From the NCBI GenBank assembly GCA_032122615.1, contig JAQBGF010000044.1:1-58371 (forward strand): DNA of 58,371 nt. Reading direction: 5' to 3'. Made by a program: the position numbers and the translations under genes. Source of the stretch: SHZI01 sp032122615. GTDB taxonomy: Bacteria; Pseudomonadota; Gammaproteobacteria; Steroidobacterales; GCA-2729495. Within the stretch, counting starts at the first letter, position 1, and each line of letters starts with the position of its first letter. Below are positions 7,870-16,086 of the stretch, one piece after another. Below the pieces are notes generated by a model. It saw nothing but the letters and a program-made list of their open reading frames with translations, did no database searches and had not been told where the DNA came from.

Positions 7870-9330
7870 GTGGACGTGATCGGGCAGACCGCCATCATCC
7901 GCGGGCTATCGGCGCTGGCCGTAGCCGGCGTTGCGCTCGCCGCCCTGCTGGGCGCGGAGGGGCTGGGCGCCGCCACGCCGGATCGCCTGCGAGTGCAGTC
8001 GATCGCGATCGATGGGCAAGGGCCGGCCACCCGGGTCGAACTCCGTCTGACCCGCGCCGCCACGTACAACCTCTTCACGCTCACGGGCCCTCACCGGGTG
8101 GTCATCGATATTTCCACGGCGGCCCTGGGACGTACCGCCTTGCCACTGCCCATGGCCGCCGGCGCGATCCGGCAGATCCGGGTCGCGCACCGCCCCGGTG
8201 GCAATCTGCGCATCGTCTTTGATGTGACTGAAGCCATGCGGCCGTCGGCAACGCTGGCGGCAGTCGACGGCGTCCCGCGACTCTCTATCGAGTTGCGTCC
8301 GGTGTCGTGGGTCGTCTCGGCATCACCGTCACCGTCACCCGTTCCATCGCCACGCCCGGTGCAGACTTCGGTGCGCCCGGCCGCGCCATCAGCGCCGCCG
8401 CCGGTCGTGCGCGTTCCCGAGGCGCGGCGTCAGATTGTCGTGGTCGTGGATGCCGGACATGGCGGCCGTGATCCCGGCGCGCGCGGCCGTTCCGGTCTGC
8501 GCGAAAAAGACGTCACGCTGGCGATCAGCCGCCGGTTGGTTGATCGTCTGAATGCCGAACCCGGCATGCGCGGTGTCTTAACGCGCAGTGACGACCGCTT
8601 CCTGGGTTTGCGGGAACGGATGGAGAGGGCGCGCAGCGCGAACGCCGATCTGTTTGTTTCGATTCACGCCGACGCTGCCGAGAATCGCGGGGCGCGGGGT
8701 TCCACCGTGTACGTGCTCTCCGAGAAAGCGGCCAGCGACGAAGCCTCGCGCCGACTGGCGGCACGGGAAAACGCGGCATTGATCGGTGGGGTCGAACTCG
8801 GCAATAAGGACCCGGTGCTCGCGTCCGTCCTGATGGACCTGTCGCAGAATGCGTCAATCAGTTCCAGCATCGCCGTTGGTGACGCCGTTCTTGGCCGCAT
8901 GCGCAAACTGGGCCGGCTGCACCGCACCAGCGTGCAGCAGGCGCCGTTCATGGTGCTCAAGTCGCCTGACGTGCCGTCCATACTCGTGGAAACGGCCTAC
9001 ATATCCAACCCGACCGACGAGCAGAATTTGCGTTCAGCGCGCCATCAAGATGCCCTGGCCGGGGCAGTTCTCGGCGGTGTACGCAGCTACTTCGCCAGCA
9101 ACCCGCCCGTGGGGCGACCGGCTACTACCCTCGCGGCTGCACCGGTTCAGGCGCGCGGGGCGTCTGCCGGCGCCTATCCGCGGCGGCATGTCATCCGCCG
9201 GGGGGACACGCTGTCGGGTCTTGCCGACCGCTACCACGTCAGCGTGCGCAGTCTGCGCACCGCTAACAGCCTCAGCTCCGACACGGTGATGGTCGGGAAG
9301 ACCTTGCTGATTCCCCGCGAAAGCACCTGA
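7870..9330 (+). CDS. N-acetylmuramoyl-L-alanine amidase, AmiB/AmiC type with LysM
   Basis: Periplasmic zinc amidase that splits septal peptidoglycan at cell division. A signal-anchor-like hydrophobic segment (about 9-33) precedes an AMIN targeting domain (about 40-130) and a Pro/Ser-rich linker (about 151-185). The Amidase_3 domain (about 190-410) has zinc ligands H197, E212 and H266 and catalytic E374. One C-terminal LysM repeat (about 440-482, HVIRRGDTLSGLADRY) binds glycan. The amidase-mutL-miaA-hfq order equals E. coli amiB-mutL-miaA-hfq, so this is the amiB equivalent. The start is GTG. Confidence 0.93.
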   Translation: MDVIGQTAIIRGLSALAVAGVALAALLGAEGLGAATPDRLRVQSIAIDGQGPATRVELRLTRAATYNLFTLTGPHRVVIDISTAALGRTALPLPMAAGAIRQIRVAHRPGGNLRIVFDVTEAMRPSATLAAVDGVPRLSIELRPVSWVVSASPSPSPVPSPRPVQTSVRPAAPSAPPPVVRVPEARRQIVVVVDAGHGGRDPGARGRSGLREKDVTLAISRRLVDRLNAEPGMRGVLTRSDDRFLGLRERMERARSANADLFVSIHADAAENRGARGSTVYVLSEKAASDEASRRLAARENAALIGGVELGNKDPVLASVLMDLSQNASISSSIAVGDAVLGRMRKLGRLHRTSVQQAPFMVLKSPDVPSILVETAYISNPTDEQNLRSARHQDALAGAVLGGVRSYFASNPPVGRPATTLAAAPVQARGASAGAYPRRHVIRRGDTLSGLADRYHVSVRSLRTANSLSSDTVMVGKTLLIPREST

Positions 9331-9390
9331 TCCGGGTCGCGCGCTGTTGCGCGCATAGGCAAGTGGCCTCGCATTTGAAAGAATGCGGAC

Positions 9391-11154
9391 ATGCCGATCC
9401 GTCAGTTGCCAGCACATCTCGTCAACCAGATCGCAGCAGGGGAAGTTGTCGAGCGCCCGGCCTCTGTGGTCAAGGAGTTGCTGGAGAACAGCCTGGATGC
9501 GGGTGCGACCCGCGTGGAACTGGAACTCGAGGAAGCCGGGATCCGTTTGTGCCGCATACGCGACAACGGCACCGGGATTCCCCGGGATGAGTTGGCAATA
9601 GCGCTGGCCCGGCACGCGACCAGCAAGATTGAGAGCCTCGAGGACCTGGAGCAGGTGGCGACCCTTGGGTTCCGCGGCGAGGCGCTGCCAAGCATTGCCT
9701 CGGTTTCGCGCCTGACCCTGACTTCACGGCACCGCGATGCCGCCACCGGCTTCGTGGTTTCGGGCGAGGACTCCGGACCGGGCCCGGCGGTGCCAGCGGC
9801 TCATCCTCCGGGAACGACCGTCGAGGTTCGGGACCTGTTTTTCAATACGCCGGCGCGTCGCCGGTTCCTGCGCAGCGAACGGACGGAATTTACGCACGTG
9901 CGGGCCGCTATCGAAAGCATCGCCTTGTCACGAGCTTCGGTTGCCATTCGTGTCCAGCACAATCAACGGGTCGTCCTGGATTTCGCCGCGGCACAGTCGC
10001 CGGCCGAGCTGGCCACGCGGGTGGGCAAAGTGTGTGGCGAGGAATTCATTCGGCGCGCCGTTACTGTCGAGCGCGACGCCCCAGGCCTCTCGTTGCGCGG
10101 GTGGATCTCATTGCCGACGCACGCGCGTAGCCGGCCGGACCTGCAGTATGTGTTTCTGAATGGCCGCGCTATTCGGGACAAAGTGCTGGCGGGAGCTGTT
10201 CGGGCCGCCTTTCGGGACGTGCTCTATCGGGATCGGTGGCCTGCCTACGTTCTTTATCTCGACATGGATCCGGCCTGGGTCGATGTGAATGCGCACCCGG
10301 CCAAGCACGAAGTGCGCTTTCGGGATCCGGGCCGGGTGCGGGATTTTGTGCGCCGTACCGTGGAGGAGGTCATCGCCGGCCAGCCAAGCGGCGATGAGCG
10401 AGGTCCGGCCGCAGCGATTGCGCCAGAAACCGCCGCCGGGTCACGAACCGCAGCACTGGCTCTTGGCCTGCCGGGAGAACGACCGACGCAGGGGCGGAGC
10501 GCGGGGATTATCCGGGACGACGGCGCCGCGTACCCGGTGGCTGCGGCCGTACCGGAAACAGCCAGTCGCATGCCGGCGCTCGGCTTTGCGCTGGCTCAAC
10601 TGCACGGCGTCTATATCCTGGCCGAGACCGCGGATGGCCTGGTGATTGTGGACGCGCATGCCGCCCACGAGCGGGTTACATATGAACGGTTGAAAGCTGC
10701 CATTCGGCAGTCTGCCGTCCAGTCCCAGGCCTTGCTGCTCCCGATAACCCTGTCGGTAACCGAGGCTGAGGCTGAGCGTGCCACGCACCATGCGCAACTG
10801 CTGGAGCGCTGCGGATTCGACCTGCTTCGCAGCGGACCGGGCCGCCTGACCTTGCGTTCCGTGCCGGCCATGCTGGCGGGGGACGACGTCGCGTCGTTTG
10901 TCCACGGCCTGGTGGCCGGGCTGCACGATGACTTTGGCGTCGACGAGTTGCTTGGCCTGCTTGACCGGTGCCTGGCGGACGTTGCCTGTCACGCCTCTAT
11001 TCGCGCCAACCGGCGCCTGACGATCGATGAGATGAACGAACTGCTGCGCGACATGGAGCGCACACCGCGCAGCGAGCAATGCAATCACGGCCGGCCCACC
11101 CGCGTGGCGCTCTCGCTCCCTGAGCTCGACCGCCTGTTTGCCCGCGGCCGCTAA
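9391..11154 (+). CDS. mutL: DNA mismatch repair protein MutL, probable endonuclease type
   Basis: Links MutS mismatch recognition to strand incision. The N-terminal GHKL ATPase shows ENSLDAGAT (32-40), DNGTGI (58-63), ATSKI and GFRGEALPSI (93-102). Unlike E. coli MutL, the C-terminal domain keeps the metal-binding endonuclease motif, here DAHAAHERVTYE (421-432), matching D-x-H-A-x2-E-x4-E with Ala in place of the usual Gln or Met. The supporting ACHASIR (C533) and CNHGRPT (C564-H566) motifs are also present. Length is 587 aa. It overlaps neither neighbour if miaA starts at GTG 11156. Confidence 0.96.
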   Translation: MPIRQLPAHLVNQIAAGEVVERPASVVKELLENSLDAGATRVELELEEAGIRLCRIRDNGTGIPRDELAIALARHATSKIESLEDLEQVATLGFRGEALPSIASVSRLTLTSRHRDAATGFVVSGEDSGPGPAVPAAHPPGTTVEVRDLFFNTPARRRFLRSERTEFTHVRAAIESIALSRASVAIRVQHNQRVVLDFAAAQSPAELATRVGKVCGEEFIRRAVTVERDAPGLSLRGWISLPTHARSRPDLQYVFLNGRAIRDKVLAGAVRAAFRDVLYRDRWPAYVLYLDMDPAWVDVNAHPAKHEVRFRDPGRVRDFVRRTVEEVIAGQPSGDERGPAAAIAPETAAGSRTAALALGLPGERPTQGRSAGIIRDDGAAYPVAAAVPETASRMPALGFALAQLHGVYILAETADGLVIVDAHAAHERVTYERLKAAIRQSAVQSQALLLPITLSVTEAEAERATHHAQLLERCGFDLLRSGPGRLTLRSVPAMLAGDDVASFVHGLVAGLHDDFGVDELLGLLDRCLADVACHASIRANRRLTIDEMNELLRDMERTPRSEQCNHGRPTRVALSLPELDRLFARGR

Positions 11155-11155
11155 C

Positions 11156-12112
11156 GTGGCCGCCGTGCCCGGAACTTTCGCTGTATGCCTGATGGGTCCG
11201 ACGGCCACCGGGAAGACGGATCTCGCGCTGGAGCTGGCGGGGCGGTTGCCCCTGGGACTGATCAGCGTGGATTCAGCCATGGTGTACCGGCATCTCGATA
11301 TCGGCACGGGCAAGCCCTCGCCGGACACGCTGGCGCAGTACCCCCATCGGCTGATCGATATCCGGGATCCCTGGGAGCAGTATTCGGCTGGGGATTTTGT
11401 CACTGATGCGCCACACGCGATTTCGGAGATCAGCGCGGCTGGCCGGGTGCCGTTTCTCGTTGGCGGGACGCTGCTGTATTTCCGCAGCCTGACCCAGGGC
11501 CTGTCGGACCTGCCGGCCGCCGATGCCGCCCTGCGGTCTGAACTCGACGCGCGCGCCGCCCGCGAAGGCTGGCCCGCCCTTCACGCCGAACTTGCCGCGC
11601 TTGATCCCGTTGCAGCGGCCCGTATCGGCGTGACGGATCGGCAACGAATTCAGCGGGCGCTGGAGGTCCGACGGCTGACCGGCCGGCCGATCTCGGCGCA
11701 GCAGGGCCGGTCGCCGGCGGCGGAGCGGGGCGTGTTCCTTAAAGTCGGCCTCGTACCGCGCGACCGCAAGCTGCTGGCCGAGCGCATCGACCGGCGCTTG
11801 CGGGGCATGCTGGAACGCGGATTCGCCGGGGAGGTCGAGAGGCTCCTGGCCATGCCCCGGGTGTCTGCCGACTGTCCGGCCCTGCGCGCGGTCGGCTATC
11901 GGCAAATCGCTGAATTTCTCGGCGGACGCTGCAGTCGCGCCGACGCCGAGCTCCGGGCGCTGGCCGCCACACGGCAGCTGGCCAAACGCCAGCTGACCTG
12001 GCTTCGTCGGGAAGATTGTGATCTGTGGCTCGATATGGAGTCCGGGAGCCTCCTCGGGGACCTTGAGCGGGCGGTGCGCGCTGCTCTACCGCGGATGCAA
12101 TATCCGTCCTGA
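11156..12112 (+). CDS. miaA: tRNA dimethylallyltransferase
   Basis: Puts a dimethylallyl group on A37 of tRNAs reading UNN codons. The P-loop GPTATGKTDLA lies near the N-terminus, followed by DSAMVYRHLDIGTGKPS, FLVGGTLLYFRSL and the tRNA-binding WLRRED near the end. I chose GTG 11156, one base after the mutL stop; GTG 11165 or TTG 11138 (inside mutL) are in frame and also possible. About 318 aa. hfq follows, as in E. coli. Confidence 0.95.
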   Translation: MAAVPGTFAVCLMGPTATGKTDLALELAGRLPLGLISVDSAMVYRHLDIGTGKPSPDTLAQYPHRLIDIRDPWEQYSAGDFVTDAPHAISEISAAGRVPFLVGGTLLYFRSLTQGLSDLPAADAALRSELDARAAREGWPALHAELAALDPVAAARIGVTDRQRIQRALEVRRLTGRPISAQQGRSPAAERGVFLKVGLVPRDRKLLAERIDRRLRGMLERGFAGEVERLLAMPRVSADCPALRAVGYRQIAEFLGGRCSRADAELRALAATRQLAKRQLTWLRREDCDLWLDMESGSLLGDLERAVRAALPRMQYPS

Positions 12113-12168
12113 GCCGCTAGAATGCGGTCGCGGATTGGCAAACAAAAAGAATAGTTCAGGAGTTCAAG

Positions 12169-12405
12169 ATGGCCAAAGGTCAGGTGCTGCAGGATCCCTT
12201 CTTGAACACGCTTCGGAAGGAGAAGGTGCCTGTCTCGATTTATCTCGTGAACGGCATCAAGCTTCAGGGAACTATCGACTCATTCGACCAGTTTGTGGTG
12301 CTGCTCAAGAACAGTGTCAGTCAGATGGTCTACAAACACGCGATTTCCACCGTCGTGCCGTCTCGGGCGGTCGTCCTGCCGGACAATGACGAGAGCGACG
12401 ACTGA
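12169..12405 (+). CDS. hfq: RNA chaperone Hfq
   Basis: Hexameric Sm-like protein that pairs small RNAs with mRNAs. The 78-aa sequence has the Sm1 region (LQDPFLNTLRKEKVPVSIYL) and the Sm2 signature YKHAISTVVPSR (near 55-66). The C-terminal tail is very short and acidic (DNDESDD), unlike the long glutamine-rich tail of E. coli Hfq. The ribosome site AGGAG is well placed before ATG 12169. The miaA-hfq-hflX order is conserved. Confidence 0.98.
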   Translation: MAKGQVLQDPFLNTLRKEKVPVSIYLVNGIKLQGTIDSFDQFVVLLKNSVSQMVYKHAISTVVPSRAVVLPDNDESDD

Positions 12406-12428
12406 TTCACACACCTGATCTGTGGTCC

Positions 12429-12451
12429 AGCCGGCGCGCTGGCGCCGGGCT
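12429..12451. other. Strong GC hairpin between hfq and hflX
   Basis: CCGGCGC (12431-12437) pairs with GCGCCGG (12442-12448) around a 4-base loop, and flanking bases extend the stem with one bulge. There is no T-run after it, so it is not a classical terminator. It could cause partial attenuation or protect the hfq mRNA 3' end. It lies 23 bases after the hfq stop. Confidence 0.4.
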
Positions 12452-12477
12452 CTACCGGTCAGGCGCGGAGCGCCACC

Positions 12478-13812
12478 TTGTTTGACCGCCCGAGTCACGG
12501 CGAACTGGCCGTTCTCGTTCACGTCGGTCTCGGCCATCTTCCGAGCTCTGAGGAGCAACTGGAGTTCAATTCGCTGGCCTTGTCGGCGGGCGCCGAAATA
12601 GCCGGCGAACTCACCGCATCTCTGCGGAAGGTGAATCCCCGGTTTCTGATTGGTGTCGGCAAGGTCGAAGAGTTGCGTCAACTTCTGCACGACACCTGCG
12701 CCGAGATCGTTCTCGTCGACCATCGTCTCAGCCCTGCCCAGCAGCGCAACCTCGAAAAGACCCTGGACCGGCGTGTGATAGATCGGACCGGCCTGATCCT
12801 CGATATCTTTGCTCAGCGCGCCCGAACCCACGAAGGCAAGTTGCAGGTTGAGTTGGCGCAAATGGAACACCTGGTCACGCGACTGGTCCGCGGCTGGACG
12901 CATCTCGAGCGACAGAAGGGCGGCATCGGCCTGCGCGGTCCGGGTGAAACCCAGCTCGAAACGGACCGCCGGCTGATCGGTCAGCGGATCCGCAGTCTTA
13001 GCGAGCGTCTCGGCCGGGTTTCGCGTCAGCGCCGGACGTCCGGTCAGAAGCGGCGCAAGGAGGAGGTCCCCACGGTATCGCTCGTGGGGTATACCAACGC
13101 GGGCAAATCTACGTTGTTCAATCTGCTGACCAACGCGGGAGTGCTCGTCGCCGATCAGCTCTTTGCGACGCTCGACCCCACGCTGCGCCGTGTCACGCTG
13201 CTTGACGGTACGGGTATTGTCATGGCCGACACGGTCGGGTTCATTCGAGATCTGCCGCACGAACTGGTCGCGGCATTCCGGTCGACCCTGGAAGAGACCC
13301 AGCACTCGCGACTCCTCCTGCATGTCATCGATTGTTCGGATCCCGTCCACGAGGAGCGGGTTCACGATGTCGTGAAGGTACTGGAGGAGATCGGGGCGGA
13401 TCACTTGCCGCGAATTCAGGTCTACAATAAGGCTGATATACTGAACATTCAGCCCCGAGTTGACCGTGCGGAATCGGGCCTGGCAACGCGAGTCTGGTTG
13501 TCTTCGCGTACCGGCCTGGGTGTTGATGCGCTGCTCAGCGTGATCGCAGAATATCTCCAGGTTGCCAGGCTCAGGTGCACGGTGGGGCTGACAGCAGCCG
13601 AGGCCCGGTTGCGGGCCCGTCTCTACGAGATGGGAGCCGTCGTGACCGAGCGAATACGGGAAGAGGGCGGCTGGGAGCTGGATCTGGAACTCGATCGCCG
13701 GGGCTTCGATGACCTGAACCGGCGTGAACATCTGCAAGTGCTGTCGGAGCCGGCATTGGGTCGGTCTTTCGCGAACGATGGTGTGCAAGCCAACATGAAA
13801 GCCTGGGATTGA
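12478..13812 (+). CDS. hflX: Ribosome-associated GTPase HflX
   Basis: GTPase that splits stalled or heat-damaged 70S ribosomes. The N-terminal HflX domain contains VDHRLSPAQQRNLE and GPGETQLETDRR (about 154-165). The G domain has G1 GYTNAGKST (204-212), the G3 loop DTVGF (251-255) and a YNKAD G4 motif. Start TTG 12478 gives a normal N-terminus and 444 aa. The C-terminal end overlaps hflK by none or a few bases depending on the hflK start. Confidence 0.95.
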   Translation: MFDRPSHGELAVLVHVGLGHLPSSEEQLEFNSLALSAGAEIAGELTASLRKVNPRFLIGVGKVEELRQLLHDTCAEIVLVDHRLSPAQQRNLEKTLDRRVIDRTGLILDIFAQRARTHEGKLQVELAQMEHLVTRLVRGWTHLERQKGGIGLRGPGETQLETDRRLIGQRIRSLSERLGRVSRQRRTSGQKRRKEEVPTVSLVGYTNAGKSTLFNLLTNAGVLVADQLFATLDPTLRRVTLLDGTGIVMADTVGFIRDLPHELVAAFRSTLEETQHSRLLLHVIDCSDPVHEERVHDVVKVLEEIGADHLPRIQVYNKADILNIQPRVDRAESGLATRVWLSSRTGLGVDALLSVIAEYLQVARLRCTVGLTAAEARLRARLYEMGAVVTERIREEGGWELDLELDRRGFDDLNRREHLQVLSEPALGRSFANDGVQANMKAWD

Positions 13813-13817
13813 AGTTT

Positions 13818-14966
13818 ATGGCGTGGAACGAGTCTGGTAACGGCAAGAATCCCTGGGACCGGGGCCGCAACGACGGTCCACCGGATCTCGACAAGATCGT
13901 CCGCGAGTGGCAGCGGCGCCTGAACGCATTCCTGCGTGGCGGGCGCGGCGATCCGCGTGAGACGGAGGCCGGCAGCGGACAGCCGGGTGGCCCGGCGGCA
14001 ACCATCCTGATTATCGTCGCGGTCATTGCCTGGCTCGGCAGTGGCTTCTACACCATCGACGCAGCAGCGCGGGGCGTTGTCACCCGCTTTGGCAAGTATC
14101 TTGAAACGACCGATCCCGGTGTCCAGTGGCACCTGCCGTGGCCGATCGATCGGGTCGAGAAGGTCAACATCAACGAGGTGGTCTCGTTCAAGCAGCAGAC
14201 CCGCATGCTGACCGCCGATGAGAATATTATTGTCGTTGACCTGGTCGTGCAGTATCGCCGCGCGGATCCGGTGAAGTACCTGTTCAATGTCCGTGACCCG
14301 GAAGCCACCCTGCAGGACGTTACGGAGAGTGCTATCCGTGAAGTTGTCGGCAAGAGCAAGCTGGATTTCGTGTTGCTTGAGGGGCGTACCGAGATCGCAG
14401 CTGTCACGGAGACGCTGATTCAGCAGACCCTCGACGAGTATCAGACCGGGATGCTGGTGACCAAGGTCAATCTGCAGGACGCCAATTTCCCCAGCCAGGT
14501 GCAGTCGGCCGTGCAGGATGCCATCAAGGCGCGCGAGGACCGGGAGCGACTCTCGTTCGAGGCGCAGGCCTATGCCAACGACGTACTGCCAAGAGCCCGT
14601 GGTGAGGCAGTACGCCGTCAGCAGGACTCGGAAGGCTACCGTGCCCGGGTGGTTGCCGACGCGCAGGGTGAGGCATCCCGCTTCACCCAGTTGCTCGCCG
14701 AGTACAAGCAGGCACCAGAGGTTACCCGCCGACGCCTGTATCTGGACGCGATGGAAGACGTCTACGCCAACTCCAACAAGGTCCTGATCGATAGCAGCAA
14801 GGGGAATAACCTGATCTACCTGCCGGTGGACAAGATCCTGGAACAGCGCACCGCGCCGGCGGCGGCTGCCGGTCAGCCCATCCAGGCCCCTGCCGCGAGC
14901 GCCGCGGCCGAGGCCTCAGCAGCAACCAGAGATCGTGAAGACCGCCGTACCCGGGAGGCCCGATGA
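13818..14966 (+). CDS. hflK: FtsH protease modulator HflK
   Basis: With HflC forms the membrane complex that cages and restrains the FtsH protease. The cytosolic N-terminus is Gly/Arg/Asn-rich, with GNGKNPWDRGRNDGPPDLD as in E. coli. One membrane span (about 62-79) precedes a periplasmic SPFH/band-7 domain with RYGK-like TRFGKYLET. The C-terminus is Ala-rich. I prefer ATG 13818 over the upstream TTG 13809, which overlaps hflX. It overlaps hflC by ATGA. Confidence 0.95.
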   Translation: MAWNESGNGKNPWDRGRNDGPPDLDKIVREWQRRLNAFLRGGRGDPRETEAGSGQPGGPAATILIIVAVIAWLGSGFYTIDAAARGVVTRFGKYLETTDPGVQWHLPWPIDRVEKVNINEVVSFKQQTRMLTADENIIVVDLVVQYRRADPVKYLFNVRDPEATLQDVTESAIREVVGKSKLDFVLLEGRTEIAAVTETLIQQTLDEYQTGMLVTKVNLQDANFPSQVQSAVQDAIKAREDRERLSFEAQAYANDVLPRARGEAVRRQQDSEGYRARVVADAQGEASRFTQLLAEYKQAPEVTRRRLYLDAMEDVYANSNKVLIDSSKGNNLIYLPVDKILEQRTAPAAAAGQPIQAPAASAAAEASAATRDREDRRTREAR

Positions 14967-15832
14967 ACGTCCGCACCCTGTTGCCCATCGGCCTGGTCCT
15001 GCTCGCCCTGCTGATCAGTGCCTCCGTCTTTACCGTTGACGAGCGTGAGGTGGCAATCAAGTTCCAGTTCAGCCGTATTATCGAGACCAATATCCAGCCC
15101 GGCCTGCACTTCAAGCTGCCCTGGATGAATACCGTCAGGAAATTTCCTGCGACCATACTGACCCAGACGAATCCGCAGGAACCTTTCCTGACCCTGGAGA
15201 AGAAGAACCTCCTTGTGGATTTCTTCGTGAAGTGGCGCATTGTCGATGTTGACCAGTATTACAAGGCCACCCGCGGTGACGAACTGCTGGCCGCCCAGCG
15301 CCTCATCGAAATCGTCAAGGACGGCGTTCGCAGCGAGTTTGCCAACCGGACTGTTCCGCAGGTGGTTTCGGCGGAGCGGCGGGAATTGCTCGACAACATG
15401 CTGGCCAGGGCCCGGGTAAACGCACGAACGCTCGGTATCGAAATTATCGACGTGCGGGTCAAGCGGACGGAGTTCCCGGAGGAGGTCAGTGATTCGGTGT
15501 TCGATCGCATGCGCCAGGAACGTGCACGAACCGCCTCGGAGTTGCGCGCTCAGGGTGCCGAGTCGGCCGAGCAGATTCGCGCGGCGGCAGACCGGGAGCG
15601 GACGGTGACGCTGGCCGAGGCGTATCGCGAGGCCGAGAAAATCCGGGGTGCCGGTGACGCCGAAGCGGCCGGGATATACGCGGAGGCCTACCAGAAGGAT
15701 CCGGAGTTCTTTGCCTTCTACCGCAGTATTCTGGCCTATCGTCGTTCGCTCGGGAAGGACAATGACCTTCTCGTTCTCGACGCGGGCAGCGAGTTCTTCC
15801 GCTACATGGAGAGGCCTCAAGGCGGACGCTGA
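14963..15832 (+). CDS. hflC: FtsH protease modulator HflC
   Basis: Partner of HflK. A single N-terminal membrane span (about 5-24) is followed by the band-7 domain (FTVDEREVAIKFQFSRI onward) and a coiled, Ala/Glu-rich stretch (about 180-235), ending with the typical FFAFYRSILAYRRSL and a D/G-rich tail. 289 aa, as in E. coli (334) minus some insertions. The ATG lies within the hflK stop region (ATGA), so the two are translationally coupled. Confidence 0.95.
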   Translation: MNVRTLLPIGLVLLALLISASVFTVDEREVAIKFQFSRIIETNIQPGLHFKLPWMNTVRKFPATILTQTNPQEPFLTLEKKNLLVDFFVKWRIVDVDQYYKATRGDELLAAQRLIEIVKDGVRSEFANRTVPQVVSAERRELLDNMLARARVNARTLGIEIIDVRVKRTEFPEEVSDSVFDRMRQERARTASELRAQGAESAEQIRAAADRERTVTLAEAYREAEKIRGAGDAEAAGIYAEAYQKDPEFFAFYRSILAYRRSLGKDNDLLVLDAGSEFFRYMERPQGGR

Positions 15833-15877
15833 TGCCGCCGGCTGGACCCGCGTGTAGGCCGGCGCGGCAGCCATCGC

Positions 15878-16084
15878 GTGGCAGCAATGGACTGGAATGA
15901 TTTCCTGACGGGGCTCGCGCTCTACCTTGTGCTGGAGGGCATCCTGCCCTTCCTGAGTCCGGAAGGGTGGCGGCGGAGCATGGCTGTAATTGCGGGTCTG
16001 CCAGGACGGCAGCTGCGAATTTTCGGACTGGTAAGCATGTTGGCAGGCGTTGTGCTGCTGGTGTTTGTACGGGGCGGAAGCTAA
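15878..16084 (+). CDS. DUF2065 small inner-membrane protein
   Basis: A 68-aa protein (65 if ATG 15887 is used instead of GTG 15878) with two predicted membrane segments: FLTGLALYLVLEGILPFL and a C-terminal span around LVSMLAGVVLLVFV. This matches the DUF2065 family (E. coli YjeT), which sits between hflC and purA in many gammaproteobacteria. The function is unknown. The position suggests it is co-transcribed with the HflKC genes. Confidence 0.88.
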   Translation: MAAMDWNDFLTGLALYLVLEGILPFLSPEGWRRSMAVIAGLPGRQLRIFGLVSMLAGVVLLVFVRGGS

Positions 16085-16086
16085 TC

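Noticed and set aside
8323..8350. TCACCG microsatellite as a regulatory repeat
   Set aside because: It encodes the Ser-Pro linker of the amidase and is explained by the protein sequence.
12280..13788. 502-codon open frame antisense to hflX
   Set aside because: It is the mirror of a well-conserved GTPase in GC-rich DNA, has no recognisable motif and would need to overlap hfq. Similar long antisense frames at 20916-22139, 54576-55823 and 52050-52799 were rejected for the same reason.
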